Source of the DNA: Diplolepis rosae
Taxonomy: Eukaryota; Arthropoda; Insecta; Hymenoptera; Diplolepididae
Direction of reading: 5' to 3'
Length of the DNA: 64,000 nucleotides
Assembly (NCBI GenBank): GCA_030998225.1
Contig: JAPYXD010000266.1
Span: 558,001 to 622,000 of the forward strand
Position 1 is the first letter of the stretch. Every line of letters starts with the position of its first letter. The translations under genes and the position numbers were made by a program. Under the pieces are notes generated by a model. The model did no database searches. It saw only the letters and a list, made by a program, of their open reading frames with translations, and had not been told where the DNA came from. Positions 1 to 9,659 of the stretch are shown here, one piece after another.

Positions 1-544
1 GTTTTCCATTACTACGGCACTGTCAAATTTGTCACATATAGATTTCAGCTTAGTATTTCTCAGTATATTGATATTAGCTGCAGTGAAGCCACAGTCTGAT
101 TACATAAGTTATAAATATGAAGTTAAAGTACATCTATAGTAACAATAATTTTGATAAAAATATGTAATCAATAATTTTGACTTCTTTGTGTTGTAAAAAT
201 GATTTCGACAGCTGTTCGTTATGAATTATTTGTGACTTCTGTATTTAAAAATAACAATCGTGACATGTACTTTGAAGTTATAAGACAATTTGACAAAAAT
301 TACAGGTATTTAGTTTTACTTTTATACTTATTTTTATAGAATGTTTAGGTTGGTTATTCTTATAATTTTCCTTTTTTTAAATATTATAGAATTTTTAACA
401 ACAAAGATATAATTCTGTAAATCTGAAGAGGATGATATATGGTTCATCGAAACGTCATTAAAGAATTTTTAACATCTGATTGTCCGAGGTTGGTCATTTT
501 CCTGCTTTTAAAAAAAAAAACAAAAAAAAATCATTTCATTCGTT
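1..544. other. AT-rich stretch, no feature seen
   Basis: No coding pattern, repeat end or RNA gene was recognised. It contains homopolymer A and T runs only. Confidence 0.5.
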
Positions 545-1039
545 TATGTCGATAATTAGAAGAGTGTATCATTCACCATGATAACCGAACTCTACCATAT
601 CGACCCTATCAACCTGTGATTTAGAATTAACGTCATTTAAGACCAGATGGAATTTTCAATATATATTTGGACAATTTTTTCTGTGAAGAAAGGAAAGGTT
701 CTAATTATCGACATCATCGACTGAAATGATTTAGAAAAATTTGTATATAGTTCATGATATATCCGTGACCAAATTGGCGTAAATAGATTCTGTGAGAAAA
801 GTTTTGTGGAACCTCCGTAGCTCAGATGATAGAGCATTCGACCGATAATCGAAAGGTCCTGGGCTCGTTACCCAGCGGAGTGGAAGCGTTCCTTTTTTCA
901 CAGAAAAAATTGTCCAAATACATATTGAAAATTCCATCTGGCCTTAAATGACGTTAATTTTAAAGCACAGGTTGATAGGGTCGATATGGTAGAGTTCGGT
1001 TATCATGGTGAATGATACACTCTTCTAATTATCGACATA
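545..1039. repeat. Fold-back repeat with 151-bp arms and a tRNA-like core
   Basis: Bases 545-695 are the approximate reverse complement of 889-1039, so the segment can fold into a hairpin. The 193-bp centre holds a tRNA-like sequence at 811-883. About 50 bp near 700-750 are repeated directly at 1024-1074, just outside the right arm, so part of the unit was duplicated. A diverged relative of the core and its right flank is at 23281-23370, which shows that this is a dispersed repeat and not a single tRNA locus. Confidence 0.75.
811..883 (+). pseudogene. tRNA-like sequence (Ile GAT-type), probably non-functional
   Basis: The layout is a full cloverleaf. The acceptor half pairs at 5 of 7 positions, the D-arm is GCTC/GAGC, the anticodon stem is TTCGA/TCGAA with loop CCGATAA (anticodon GAT), and the T-stem is CTGGG/CCCAG. 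Features against function are C at position 33 instead of U, a mutated T-loop (CTCGTTA), two acceptor mismatches and a position in the centre of a palindromic repeat. It is best read as a tRNA-derived module of a mobile repeat. Confidence 0.65.
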
Positions 1040-1093
1040 ATCGACTGAAATGATTTAGAAAAATTTGTATATAGCTATCAAAAGATACCGAGC

Positions 1094-1320
1094 ATACCTG
1101 GAAGATCAGCCTAATACTTAGTGACAACGGTACCCAATTCAAGGGTCTTATCTGGGTAGAGGAAGGTCGGAGATGGGACTGTGATTTATGGACAAAGCTA
1201 GTTTATCATCACCGTACAAATCTTACGAAAAGACTAAACCAAGAACTGAAAAAAGTATAAAAATTTCGCCTGCGACCAGATAACCAGTGTACCTGGGACC
1301 AACACTATAAAAACAAATAC
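1094..1320 (+). pseudogene. Ty3/Gypsy integrase fragment
   Basis: Plus-strand translation gives LILSDNGTQFKGLIW, which resembles the integrase catalytic-core segment carrying its second Asp (DNGTQF). A weaker match, NLTKRLNQEL, follows in another frame. No flanking LTR or complete domain remains. This is a decayed scrap of an LTR retrotransposon lying directly after the tRNA-like fold-back. Confidence 0.55.
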
Positions 1321-1362
1321 AATTAATACATAAACTTTTAATGACCTTTGTGAAGAAAAATA

Positions 1363-1498
1363 TGGGGCCGTTCACATAATACGTCACGCCTTTTTCATTT
1401 GTTTAAAAAGAGATAAGAATAAAATTGTCGTGAAGTTGACAACAACAAAGCTACATAAACAAAAGAAAAGTAGAGTTACGTATTATTTGAACAGCCCC
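1363..1498. mobile_element. Short MITE (136 bp) with TA target duplication
   Basis: The ends form an inverted repeat of about 25 bp, starting TGGGGCCGTTCACATAATAC on the left and matching the reverse complement of the right end with a few changes. TA flanks both sides (1361-1362 and 1499-1500). No coding capacity. It abuts the 3' end of the mariner remnant. Confidence 0.7.
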
Positions 1499-1507
1499 TA
1501 TGAAAAT

Positions 1508-2370
1508 TTAGAAACACAAAGTACTTATGCCAGCGCTTGATCCAATCCTCGAAACATTTTTTATAATCGGTTGCGGTATAGCCTTCAGAGCCATCTTCGA
1601 TTTTTCCATGACCTCATATCGGATGCTGTAACCCGTTCCGCGGAGCGGTTTCTTGAGTCGACCGAGTGGGAAAAAGTCGCAGGGAGCCAAATCAGGTCAA
1701 ATCGGTGGTTGTTGGATGGTATTCGTTTCGTTTTTAGCCAAATGCTGCGGATAACGATGGCATTGTGCGACAGTGCGTTATCGTGGTGCAAACTGCGCGA
1801 GTTGTTTGCTCACAAATCCGGTCTTTTTTGGCGAATTTCTTCACGCAAACGTCTCAGAACGCCCAAATAATACTCCTTGTTGACGGTCTGGCCTTCTGGA
1901 AGGAATTCATGATGCACAACACCTCTGTAATCCATGAAATTCGTAAGCATAACCTTCTTTTTCGACTGAAAGCGACGTGGTTTTTTCGGTCGCGGGTCAT
2001 TGGGAGAAGGCCATTCACTCGCTTGATGTCTGGAGTGCGTGTCGTACTCATAAATCCACGTCTCGTCACCAGTAATTATCCGTTTGATGAATGATGGTTC
2101 GGAGTCGACCTTGGAAAGCATGTCTTTTGCGACATCAACGCGATCCCTTTTTTGCATGAAATTCAGGTCTTTCGGTACCACCTTTGCAGCGACACGTCTG
2201 AGGTCCAAATCATTAACCAAAATGTCTTGATCGGATCCGTAAGCAATGTTCAACTCCTCTGCAATCTCTCTAATGGTCAATTTGCGGCTTACGGTCATCC
2301 ACCCTTTGATTTTGTTGATGTTTTCATCAGTTTTCGCCGTCGACGGCCTGCCACTGCAGGCAGTCATGCC
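1508..2370 (-). pseudogene. Truncated mariner transposase
   Basis: The minus strand encodes a mariner-family DD34D transposase that cuts and pastes at TA sites. Visible in order are SGRPSTAKTDEN (end of the helix-turn-helix region), ITGDETWIYEYD (first catalytic Asp), LHHDNALSH (second), APCDFFPL (third, in another frame) and the C-terminal DWIKRWHKY. Breaks are a TGA at 1810-1812 and at least one frameshift before the third Asp. The N-terminal helix-turn-helix and the terminal inverted repeats are missing. Its 5' end runs in frame into BEL/Pao pol sequence near 2370. Confidence 0.85.
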
Positions 2371-3683
2371 TGCTGGCTCAGGCATGACTGCCGATTTTGG
2401 CCAATCAGTTCCAGAGCGTACGAGCCAAGCAGGTCCTGAAGTCCAGAGTGAATTTTTGATACAATCGGATGGCAGTTGCCATCGAGAAAGAGCATCAGCT
2501 AGATTGTCTTTAGAGCGAATGTGTCTCCACTAAGCTTCATCGTCCAAAGTTTGAATGTCTGCTACCTTGTTCGATTCAAATGTATTTAACAAATGAGGAG
2601 CCTTTTTAAGCCAAAAAGCAGAATTGTGGAATCTGAGCAGAAAATAATTCGACTAATCGGGAATTCGAATTGAGTTTTGCTTTCGACGTAGAGTTTTTTG
2701 AGCACAGAAGATGCACAAAGTTCCAATCGAGGAATTGTTACTCCACTTAGTGGAGCAACTCTCGATTTACTACAAACAAGTCTAATCGTGACAATTCCCT
2801 GAGAATTTGAACACTTAGCAAAAATGCATGCTCCATAGCCATAGGCACACGCATCGCAGAATCCATGAAGTTCTATCTGCACTGGGTCCGGACTTAAGAA
2901 TTGACGAGGTATTGAAAAGCCCTGGAACATGGGTAATTGTTCCGCCAATAATTTCCACTTGGTGTGAATTTCCTGAGGGAGTGATTCATCCCACGTGATT
3001 TTGGCTTTCCAACAATCCTGCATCAAAACTTTTGCAAATAAGATGACGGGTCCTAGGAGACCAAGAGGATCGAATATTTTCAAGATTTCGGACAAAAGCC
3101 TTCGCTTGGTGGAAGTGGATTGAGCCTTAATGGAATGTACAATGTAACTAAAAAGATCAGATTGTGAATTCCAAATAACTCCTAATGGTTTCAATATGGG
3201 GTTTTCTTTGACTAGGCAATCCAAGTCAAAGATTTTCTTATCTATGTTTTCCAAAGCAGATTTGTGATTAGAAGCCCATTGCCTAATAGTGAAACCACCA
3301 CGACCCAGCAGCTCTATCATTTCGTCGCAAATATGCGACACTTCATCGAGCGAATTTTCTCCGGAGATGAAAACATCCACGTAGAAATCACGGGAAAGAA
3401 GGCCGCAAGATCGTGGGAAGTTTTTCGCTTCGTCCTGAGCAAGCTGCTGAAGACTGCGAATGGCGAGAAAAGGAGCGCGAGCTGTCCCAAAAGTGACGGT
3501 CTTTAATTGAAAAGTTACGATTCCATCTCCATCATACCATAGAATTTTTTGAAACTTCCTATCGTCGGGGTGAACTAATACCTGCCTGTACTTTTTTTCA
3601 ATTTCAGCAGTGATAACATAAGGATGAGTCCTAAATCGCAAAGTTTGTTTAAAGATGGTATTCTGAATAGTCGGGCCGACCAT
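2371..3683 (-). pseudogene. BEL/Pao retrotransposon pol: RT and start of RNase H
   Basis: The protein starting MVGPTIQN resembles BEL/Pao reverse transcriptase: YRQVLVHPDDRKFQKILW, TFGTARAPFLAIRSL and then RDFYVDVFISG. The second catalytic Asp of the usual YVDD box reads Val, so this RT should be inactive. The LGLLGPVILFAK and FCDACAYGYGA segments of the connection/RNase H region follow. A frame change near 2586 and stops break the rest, although Pao-type sequence can be followed to about 2370, where mariner begins. It is fused upstream to a gag start, so the central part of the polyprotein is deleted. Confidence 0.85.
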
Positions 3684-3690
3684 TACAATA

Positions 3691-3903
3691 TCATTGTAGG
3701 GAACTGAGTTCTTCGTTGTATTTTACATAATTTGTGTACAACGATGAGAGACTGTCCAAGCGCAACTTTGCATTTATGGGATCTACCGAAGAAGTTTCTA
3801 AGAGCTGATCTAATTTTTCGATTTGTTCTTCTTGTGAATTTCCCCTTCTCTCAATGTTAGCAACGCGTTTCCGCTGCTCATCAGTCAACACCATTTTGAA
3901 CAA
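3691..3903 (-). pseudogene. BEL/Pao gag N-terminus fused to RT by internal deletion
   Basis: A 70-residue frame begins MFKMVLTDEQRKRVANIERR and ends in VKYNEELSSLQ. It is the coiled, charged N-terminus typical of BEL/Pao gag. It stops a few bases before the RT start on the same strand. The rest of gag, the protease and the beginning of pol are missing, so this copy is a deletion derivative. Confidence 0.75.
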
Positions 3904-4870
3904 TGATAACTAAACTAATCAACGAAGAAAAAACAAAGAGAAAAAATACTAGAAAACAAAGTTTGAGTTTAAATAAAAATAAACAATAGAAACATTTGAA
4001 ATACTTTAAAAATAAGACTTATTTTTAATCAATCAAGTTAAAAATAAAAATAACTCGTTATGCTATTCTAATTACGAAAGAATAAAAAAAATCAGCCCCC
4101 TGCATCTTAGCCAGAATGCACGTAATCCGCGAAACGAAAATGTCACAAGAATTGACCGTGGCCGCTAGGGGCGCTGATTGTTCATGAGGCCTGAATTCAT
4201 TTTAATGCATGGGAAAAATGCATAAAAATTAAATTTTTGGGGATAAAAACTACTTGATCATATTTTTTTTTTACAACACATTAAACTAGAAAGTTTTAAA
4301 TATTATTTAAAGCAATTTTTACTGATATAAAGGGTAATATGCTTCAAATTTGGGCGAAAATTGTCTTTGTAATTCTGGCTGGAAATTGAAATCAAAATTC
4401 TGTTATCCTTGTTTTAACATTAATATTTACATTGTGATTATTAAATAAAAATACAATATTTATTTATATGATCAATACTATTGATATTATATCAGTCTTA
4501 CATATTATAATAGAAAAATTGGCTATTGAAATTCCATCAAATTGAATTATAATACGGGTATTGATTATATCATCTTGATTTTGTTAGAAAAATTAGATTT
4601 TATTATAGGGCATTTTGTATTTTATATTTTAAAACTTCTCAGTAATTGAAAAAATTACATTTTTATGAACAAAACTTTCACATAAGGAATGAACGTACAT
4701 TTGAAAAAGTAACAAATATAAAGAATTTATAAAATTCCTTTATAAGTATTTGAAAATACTAAGAACAAAGATGTTTGTAATAAATAATAATCAACATAAT
4801 ATACTATATTTCATAATAATATAATGGATATTTAGATCTCATATGCACATAATTTATTATGTGTATTTTA
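3904..4870. other. AT-rich stretch; possible BEL/Pao leader, no clear LTR
   Basis: This lies upstream of the gag start on the minus strand. No TG...CA LTR pair or primer-binding site could be recognised. The segment near 4090-4210 is less AT-rich than its surroundings but was not identified. Confidence 0.4.
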
Positions 4871-4878
4871 TCTATAAT

Positions 4879-5599
4879 TAGGGATGGGCGATCTCGATTC
4901 GATTCTACAGAGATCGATCTTTTTTACTCGATTAATCAATTGGATTGATATTTTTTTTCGATCTTTACGAACGATTCTCCTTTCTTTTTTTCCTGTTTCC
5001 TATTTCTATGAACTGTTCCTATGAACTGTTTTTTAGTTTAAAAGTGAGAAAGTGAGATCAAGGGGTCGACCACGAGAATATCCTTAATGTGATATACAAA
5101 GTATATTAATATTATAAACTTTCTAATAATAGTTTATATTAATGCCAGAAATTTTATCATAAATAATACTTTAAGTGATATATGCAAAGTTCAAAGTATA
5201 TTAATATTATAAACTTTATAGTAATACTTCATATTTATGTCAGAAACTTTATCACTAATAATACGCATTGCTTTAGAAATTGTGTAATTTAAAAAAATAA
5301 AAAACGTTCCTGATTCGCAAATATAGTGTGTTTTTTAAGCCTAATTTCCTTTTTTATTGATATAAACACTTTTTTATTTTGATAATTTAAATTCACAAAA
5401 TATGCAAGTAACAATTATATCTCCAATTGTTACAAAACATTTTAAAAAAATGGTTATTTTACAGAAATTTATCATTTTCAGAAAAAGGTATCGATTTTTG
5501 AAGATCGATTCAAAAATCGATCTTTTTAACCAATTAATCGATCAAATTGAATCAATAATTTCAGAATCAATTCTTCTTTTTGAAGATCGCCCATCCCTA
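4879..5599. mobile_element. hAT-like MITE (721 bp) with 8-bp target duplication
   Basis: The ends are a perfect 16-bp inverted repeat, TAGGGATGGGCGATCT. The flanks carry the same 8 bp, TCTATAAT, at 4871-4878 and 5600-5607. An 8-bp duplication with short inverted ends is the hAT signature. Further ATCGATT-rich subterminal repeats follow at both ends. No transposase is present, so the element is non-autonomous. A related end is at 59101-59220. Confidence 0.9.
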
Positions 5600-5607
5600 T
5601 CTATAAT

Positions 5608-6358
5608 ACCTCAAGTTCAGTCAGTCAGCTTTGTTGATTTTTTTATTCAAAGCGTTTTAAATTTAGTATAGATTGAATTTTAATAAGTTAAAGGCGCTCA
5701 TGATAAATAAACCACAAAACAATGCACTTTGTCAGAGCATTACGTGTAGCCTGTTTTGCAACCTACAGCAACAAATTTCCGCATTTTCACTTAAATTTTT
5801 ATATCACGGACTGTTAAAACCATTCCAATTTACCTAAAAAGCACACAAAAGCACTTCAGACACCAATTTTTCACAAAAAACGTTAAATTTCAATGTTCTA
5901 TAATGCTAATCTGTATAAGGTCGGCCTCATGAACACCCAGCGCCACGGTGGCCAACGGTCAACATCTGTGACATTTTCAACTCCAGAGATTCCGGGGGCT
6001 GAAAAGAATTAAGGCTAAAATAACAAGATTTAAAATCTAAGGAAAATGATCCTAAAAGAATTCCCCGAACTTCATAGAAAAGCACACGTATCCCCCCCAC
6101 CCTTTTTTTGAGGTTATACGAGCACGCGTTGTCGCTGAGCGCGAGCAGAGAGGCAACGGGGGGAAGAGTTCGATTACCACCGTGTGCTGCCGATGCGAAC
6201 ACGAGGTGATGGCGTGCGCTCTGTTCGCACTCGTTTAACCTCTCTTGGAAGTGCTGTACGTTAGACAGCGGTCGAGAAGTTAACGATCGGAATTTTACAA
6301 CGAAAAAGGAAGAATAGGCTGAATGCAAAATGGATAGATAAGCGAGAGAAAAGAGTAA
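5608..6358. other. Intergenic stretch, partly GC-rich, nothing identified
   Basis: AT-rich to about 5920, then distinctly GC- and CpG-richer (5920-6300) without a convincing coding frame. The compositional step continues into the candidate exon at 6383. Confidence 0.4.
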
Positions 6359-6382
6359 AAGAAAGACTTCGTAATTTTTCAG

Positions 6383-6531
6383 CGTGACTTATCTTTTTCA
6401 GCACTCCTATCCCTCGATGCAGCTGAAACCCCCAAATCGGTTGACACGCAGCACGCTTTGATGATCCGATACGGGAACAGCAGCGTGGAAGCGAAGATGA
6501 CGTCAGATGATGCAATCGACGAAGGATTCGC
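6383..6531 (+). CDS. Candidate terminal exon of an unknown gene
   Basis: Two acceptor-like sites (TTTTTCAG ending at 6382 and at 6401) precede an open frame ending in TGA at 6529-6531. The frame reads ...LSLDAAETPKSVDTQHALMI... and ends SDDAIDEGFA. It is hydrophilic and acidic at the C-terminus and lies in locally GC-rich DNA unlike the AT-rich surroundings. I recognise no family and found no upstream exon. It may be a chance frame. Confidence 0.25.
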
Positions 6532-7076
6532 TTGAGTCAATTGACACCGCTGCGCTCGTTGGCCTCTGCTTTGGAATGCGGCATACTGATGATGCTGAAA
6601 GCGCGCGCCAATCGTCTGTCGGATATCGCGCGCTATTGTCTTTGTTCTTGCACGTCGACACTTGTGTGCGCGAGACGTCATTTGTTTGTAAGGCGTGAAA
6701 ATTTAAACCTCACAGGAGGCACCATGTTTAATCACGACTGCCTTACCGTAGGTGGTTCGGGAGACCATTTTTATTTTCTTAAAATTTAATTCCATTTAAT
6801 AATTTTTTAGTAAATAAGAAATATTGTTGAGTTATTTGGGATTCAAAAAAAAAATCTTCAAAGTTAAGGGAAAAAGCACTAGGCACAAAAAACCCTGAAT
6901 TTATTGAACTACAAACAACGATTGAAAAGAAATAAATGCTGAGAGAGTAAAATTAATGTATGATAAAAACGATGAATGTCTCGCATACACGATGTCGATC
7001 GTACACCGTCGATTGACCGCGTGGTCGTCAACAATGGATTTCACGGCCACAATGCCAACGTCCTTTCGCACTCACA
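6532..7076. other. Non-coding stretch, nothing identified
   Basis: GC-rich to about 6760, then AT-rich. Short open frames here overlap on both strands and show no family signature. Confidence 0.4.
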
Positions 7077-7669
7077 CACAGTGCAGCCACTACCATGTAT
7101 TTTAGGAGGGTACTTAAGAAAGTGAAAATGAGCATCAGCGCTGCCAAGTTTTGATAGCAAGAACTAATATCAATGCAAACGAAACCCCCGTCCCCCCAAA
7201 CCGATGTATTCTAAAGAGCGGAAAATTTTGAAATATATTGTATGAAATAGTTAAAGTAATTTTACTCAACTCGGTCGATTAAACATAGGACTTAAGGACA
7301 TTTGAACATTTATTAAATCCTACTCGGGTAAAATGAATTTGATAAATACCTAATTCACCCAAAGTGAATATCAATAAGCGTCACATTGGAAATAGTACGG
7401 AGTTGAGTAAAACGTTGTCGACGACAGGGCATCACAATGCGTCAGTGGGTTAACCTGAAATGTATAAATATATCACCGACGCTTGAGGTGCTTCAAACCG
7501 TAGTTGAATAAAATGAGCATCAGGAGTATTATTTCAACTGGCAATTATATGGTTGCTATGGTTACAACATTTTCAAAATAACATCGGTAGCGACAATAGC
7601 GCCACCACTTGTTGATAGCAAACATTATAATTCGTGCCCCTTTCCTCCTATATGAGTGGACCCACTGTG
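7077..7669. repeat. Possible inverted-repeat element with CACAGTG ends
   Basis: The left end CACAGTGCAGCCACT and the right end, whose reverse complement is CACAGTGGGTCCACT, form an imperfect inverted repeat. A shorter inverted pair, TTTACTCAACTC and its reverse complement, lies inside (about 7261-7412). No target duplication was found. Confidence 0.35.
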
Positions 7670-8269
7670 CACAGTTTTATAAGACTTGCACACAGTTGTA
7701 TCACACTTGATCGATTGATAATTCTAGCAGGAATTAGTCACCATGGAGGCGACGGAATGATACTCATGAGAACACGAGTCGGACTTTAGAGAAAGTCCAA
7801 GGGTTGCGAGGGAGCTCCGCACACTTATCGGGTGTCGTATATGACTGACTAGTTTGCGCCTGTTGGCGAGCCTAGACGAGCGGGATAACGCATGATTGGA
7901 GGAGAAAGCCGCGAACAGTGCTGCCACTTGGCGCGCACTTGGGCCCGTATCTCGTGCAATCACACGCACACATGCATGCGTACTCTACGCGCGCAGGCGC
8001 AAACGATAATTAAAATGAGATTAAAATGAATAAACTAAGTGTTATGACGTACCATATTGTTTTTTATTCCTCAACACGTTACAAATACAACTTGTTATTA
8101 GAAAAATTTATGTGATGTTTTTTACCTGTCAAATAAGAGGTTTTTTTATTGTAAAGTGGTTGTGAATAAAGCAAAATGTAAACATTCTACTTAAAAGTAT
8201 ATGCAGTAACAAATTCTATTTCTGCTAGGAGGTTATAAGGTGCATTTTATTGTTCCATGCGGGGAAATA
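7670..8269. other. Non-coding stretch, nothing identified
   Basis: A CpG-rich patch at about 7730-7990 has an open minus-strand frame of 81 codons without recognisable features. The remainder is AT-rich. Confidence 0.4.
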
Positions 8270-9013
8270 AAGTCCATTTTTTGACCCACCCAGTAGAAAA
8301 AAAATCGTGTGCAACTGGGGAAAATAGTATATTACATAACAAGGGCAGAAAGTTGAGATTCCTGCACTGCGCGCCATAATGCCCGAGGCAAAGCCGAGGG
8401 CATCGTGGCACGCAGTTCAGGGCTCTCAAATTTCTGCCCATGTAGTGTATACTATTTTTCTTGCTACCCGGTCGAAAGTACGAAAACAATTGCATGTGTC
8501 CATTGGAATATATTGATGTCTGCCCCGACATTTGCGACACGAGCGGAGCGAGTGCTGCTGGTCGAGGGGGCAGGCATCAAATACATCTATGAATTAAGGT
8601 TTAGATTTCTACTTCCTTGTTTCCATCTTTGGTAATTATCATAGACTAGCATGTATCTGTCAACGGACTTTTTGGGTAAGGTGTCAGTTTCTACTATTAA
8701 TTGAGCTTCAGTTTCAAAGTTTTTATTAATGTCTTCTTCATCTGTCGATTCATCAGACGATATGTCATTCATTTTTTTATTTTTATTTTTGTTACACTTC
8801 TGTCACTACTATTACATTCTAAATAATATTCACTCATTGCCACTAATAAACATTAGCAGAGAGCGGACAAATTTTGACGCTTGAGGTTATTTACGTTTTT
8901 ATTCCCGCTATTATAGAGGGCGCGCATATAGCTTGACCAATGCATGAAAGTTAGACTTTCTGCCGTGAAATTGGTGCCGAAACCACGTACTTTCGACTAG
9001 GGTAGTAAGAAAA
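8270..9013. repeat. Composite inverted-repeat element
   Basis: Bases near 8290-8385 and 8395-8482 are diverged inverted copies around a GC-rich centre with a CTCGGC-type motif. In addition, 8451-8482 is the reverse complement of 8982-9013 (CGTACTTTCGAC at the outer right end), giving an inner element of about 560 bp. It encloses a short minus-strand frame at 8587-8772 and is followed directly by the dispersed repeat at 9019. Confidence 0.55.
8587..8772 (-). pseudogene. Possible N-terminus of a tyrosine recombinase-like (Crypton-type) protein
   Basis: The 61-codon frame begins MNDISSDESTDEEDINKNF, an acidic start, and then has LPKKSVDRYMLVYDNYQRWK. A 'LP-K-S...RY...Y..F..W' pattern resembles the start of the SAM-like domain of Crypton-type tyrosine recombinases in insect genomes. 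That match is from memory and weak. No catalytic Arg/His/Tyr region is present, so at most this is a fragment. It lies within an inverted-repeat element. Confidence 0.3.
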
Positions 9014-9018
9014 ATAGT

Positions 9019-9450
9019 TTTTATGTTCCTCAGCCGCGGAAACTCGTTTTTCCGTTACAGCTAAGAGTAAAGCAATGTTGTATATTCCGTTACAGAGGAA
9101 TACAATGTAGAAATTGAACTGCGCATGCGCATTATAGTGTTACAGCGGAACGCAATCTATTTCTTATTCTTCTTCTTCTCATTTCTTCTTCCTACAGCGG
9201 AACGCAATCTATTTCTTATTCTTCTTCTTCGTGCAGCGTTAGCACTAACTACTACACAAGACCGATAAAATCAAAATGGCCGGGAGTAGTCGCCAATTTG
9301 CGCCCGATTCGTACAACTAGCGCAGCAAACAACTACAATAAGTACTAGATTAGATTCCAATGTACGCATAAAAACTCGTATCCGCACCACAGTCACATAA
9401 AATAGAATATGTGCCAATGCACACAATTCGGGAAATTACGAGACTCGCGA
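9019..9450. repeat. Dispersed repeat, copy 1 (other copy 56930-57309)
   Basis: About 400 bp match 56930-57309 in the same orientation, from CCTCAGCCGCGGAAACTCG to GCACACAATTCGGG. This copy has a local duplication of about 47 bp (two blocks starting ACAGCGGAACGCAATCT near 9143 and 9194) that copy 2 lacks. A near-palindromic ATGTGCCAATGCACACAA block at about 9409 pairs with a similar block near 9573. Confidence 0.8.
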
Positions 9451-9474
9451 CAATGTTCACAGGACTGATCGCGC

Positions 9475-9529
9475 CTCGGCTTCGTCTCGGCTTTGCCTCA
9501 GCTACGTCTCGGCTACGCCTTAGCTTCGA
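9475..9529 (+). repeat. Five tandem 11-mers of CTCGGCTTCGT type
   Basis: Five consecutive 11-bp units read CTCGGCTTCGT, CTCGGCTTTGC, CTCAGCTACGT, CTCGGCTACGC and CTTAGCTTCGA. They sit between two inverted blocks (about 9409-9450 and 9545-9595). The same core occurs once on the minus strand near 8388-8398. Confidence 0.75.
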
Positions 9530-9659
9530 TCTCCTGCGAGCATTATCGCTCGTCAGGCAATAACCCTCATTGTGTGCCTAGGCACATAATATACTAATTT
9601 TCCCTAGTTGCAGAATATACTGTACTATTCTAATCTTTTCTAGTGTGCCAAATTTCAAG

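Noticed and set aside
811..883. Functional tRNA-Ile gene
   Set aside because: Position 33 is C, the T-loop is mutated, two acceptor pairs fail, and it sits in a dispersed palindromic repeat.
7724..7969. 81-codon minus-strand frame starting MRVIARDTGPSARQ
   Set aside because: No domain, no splice context, and the CpG-rich composition alone explains the open frame.
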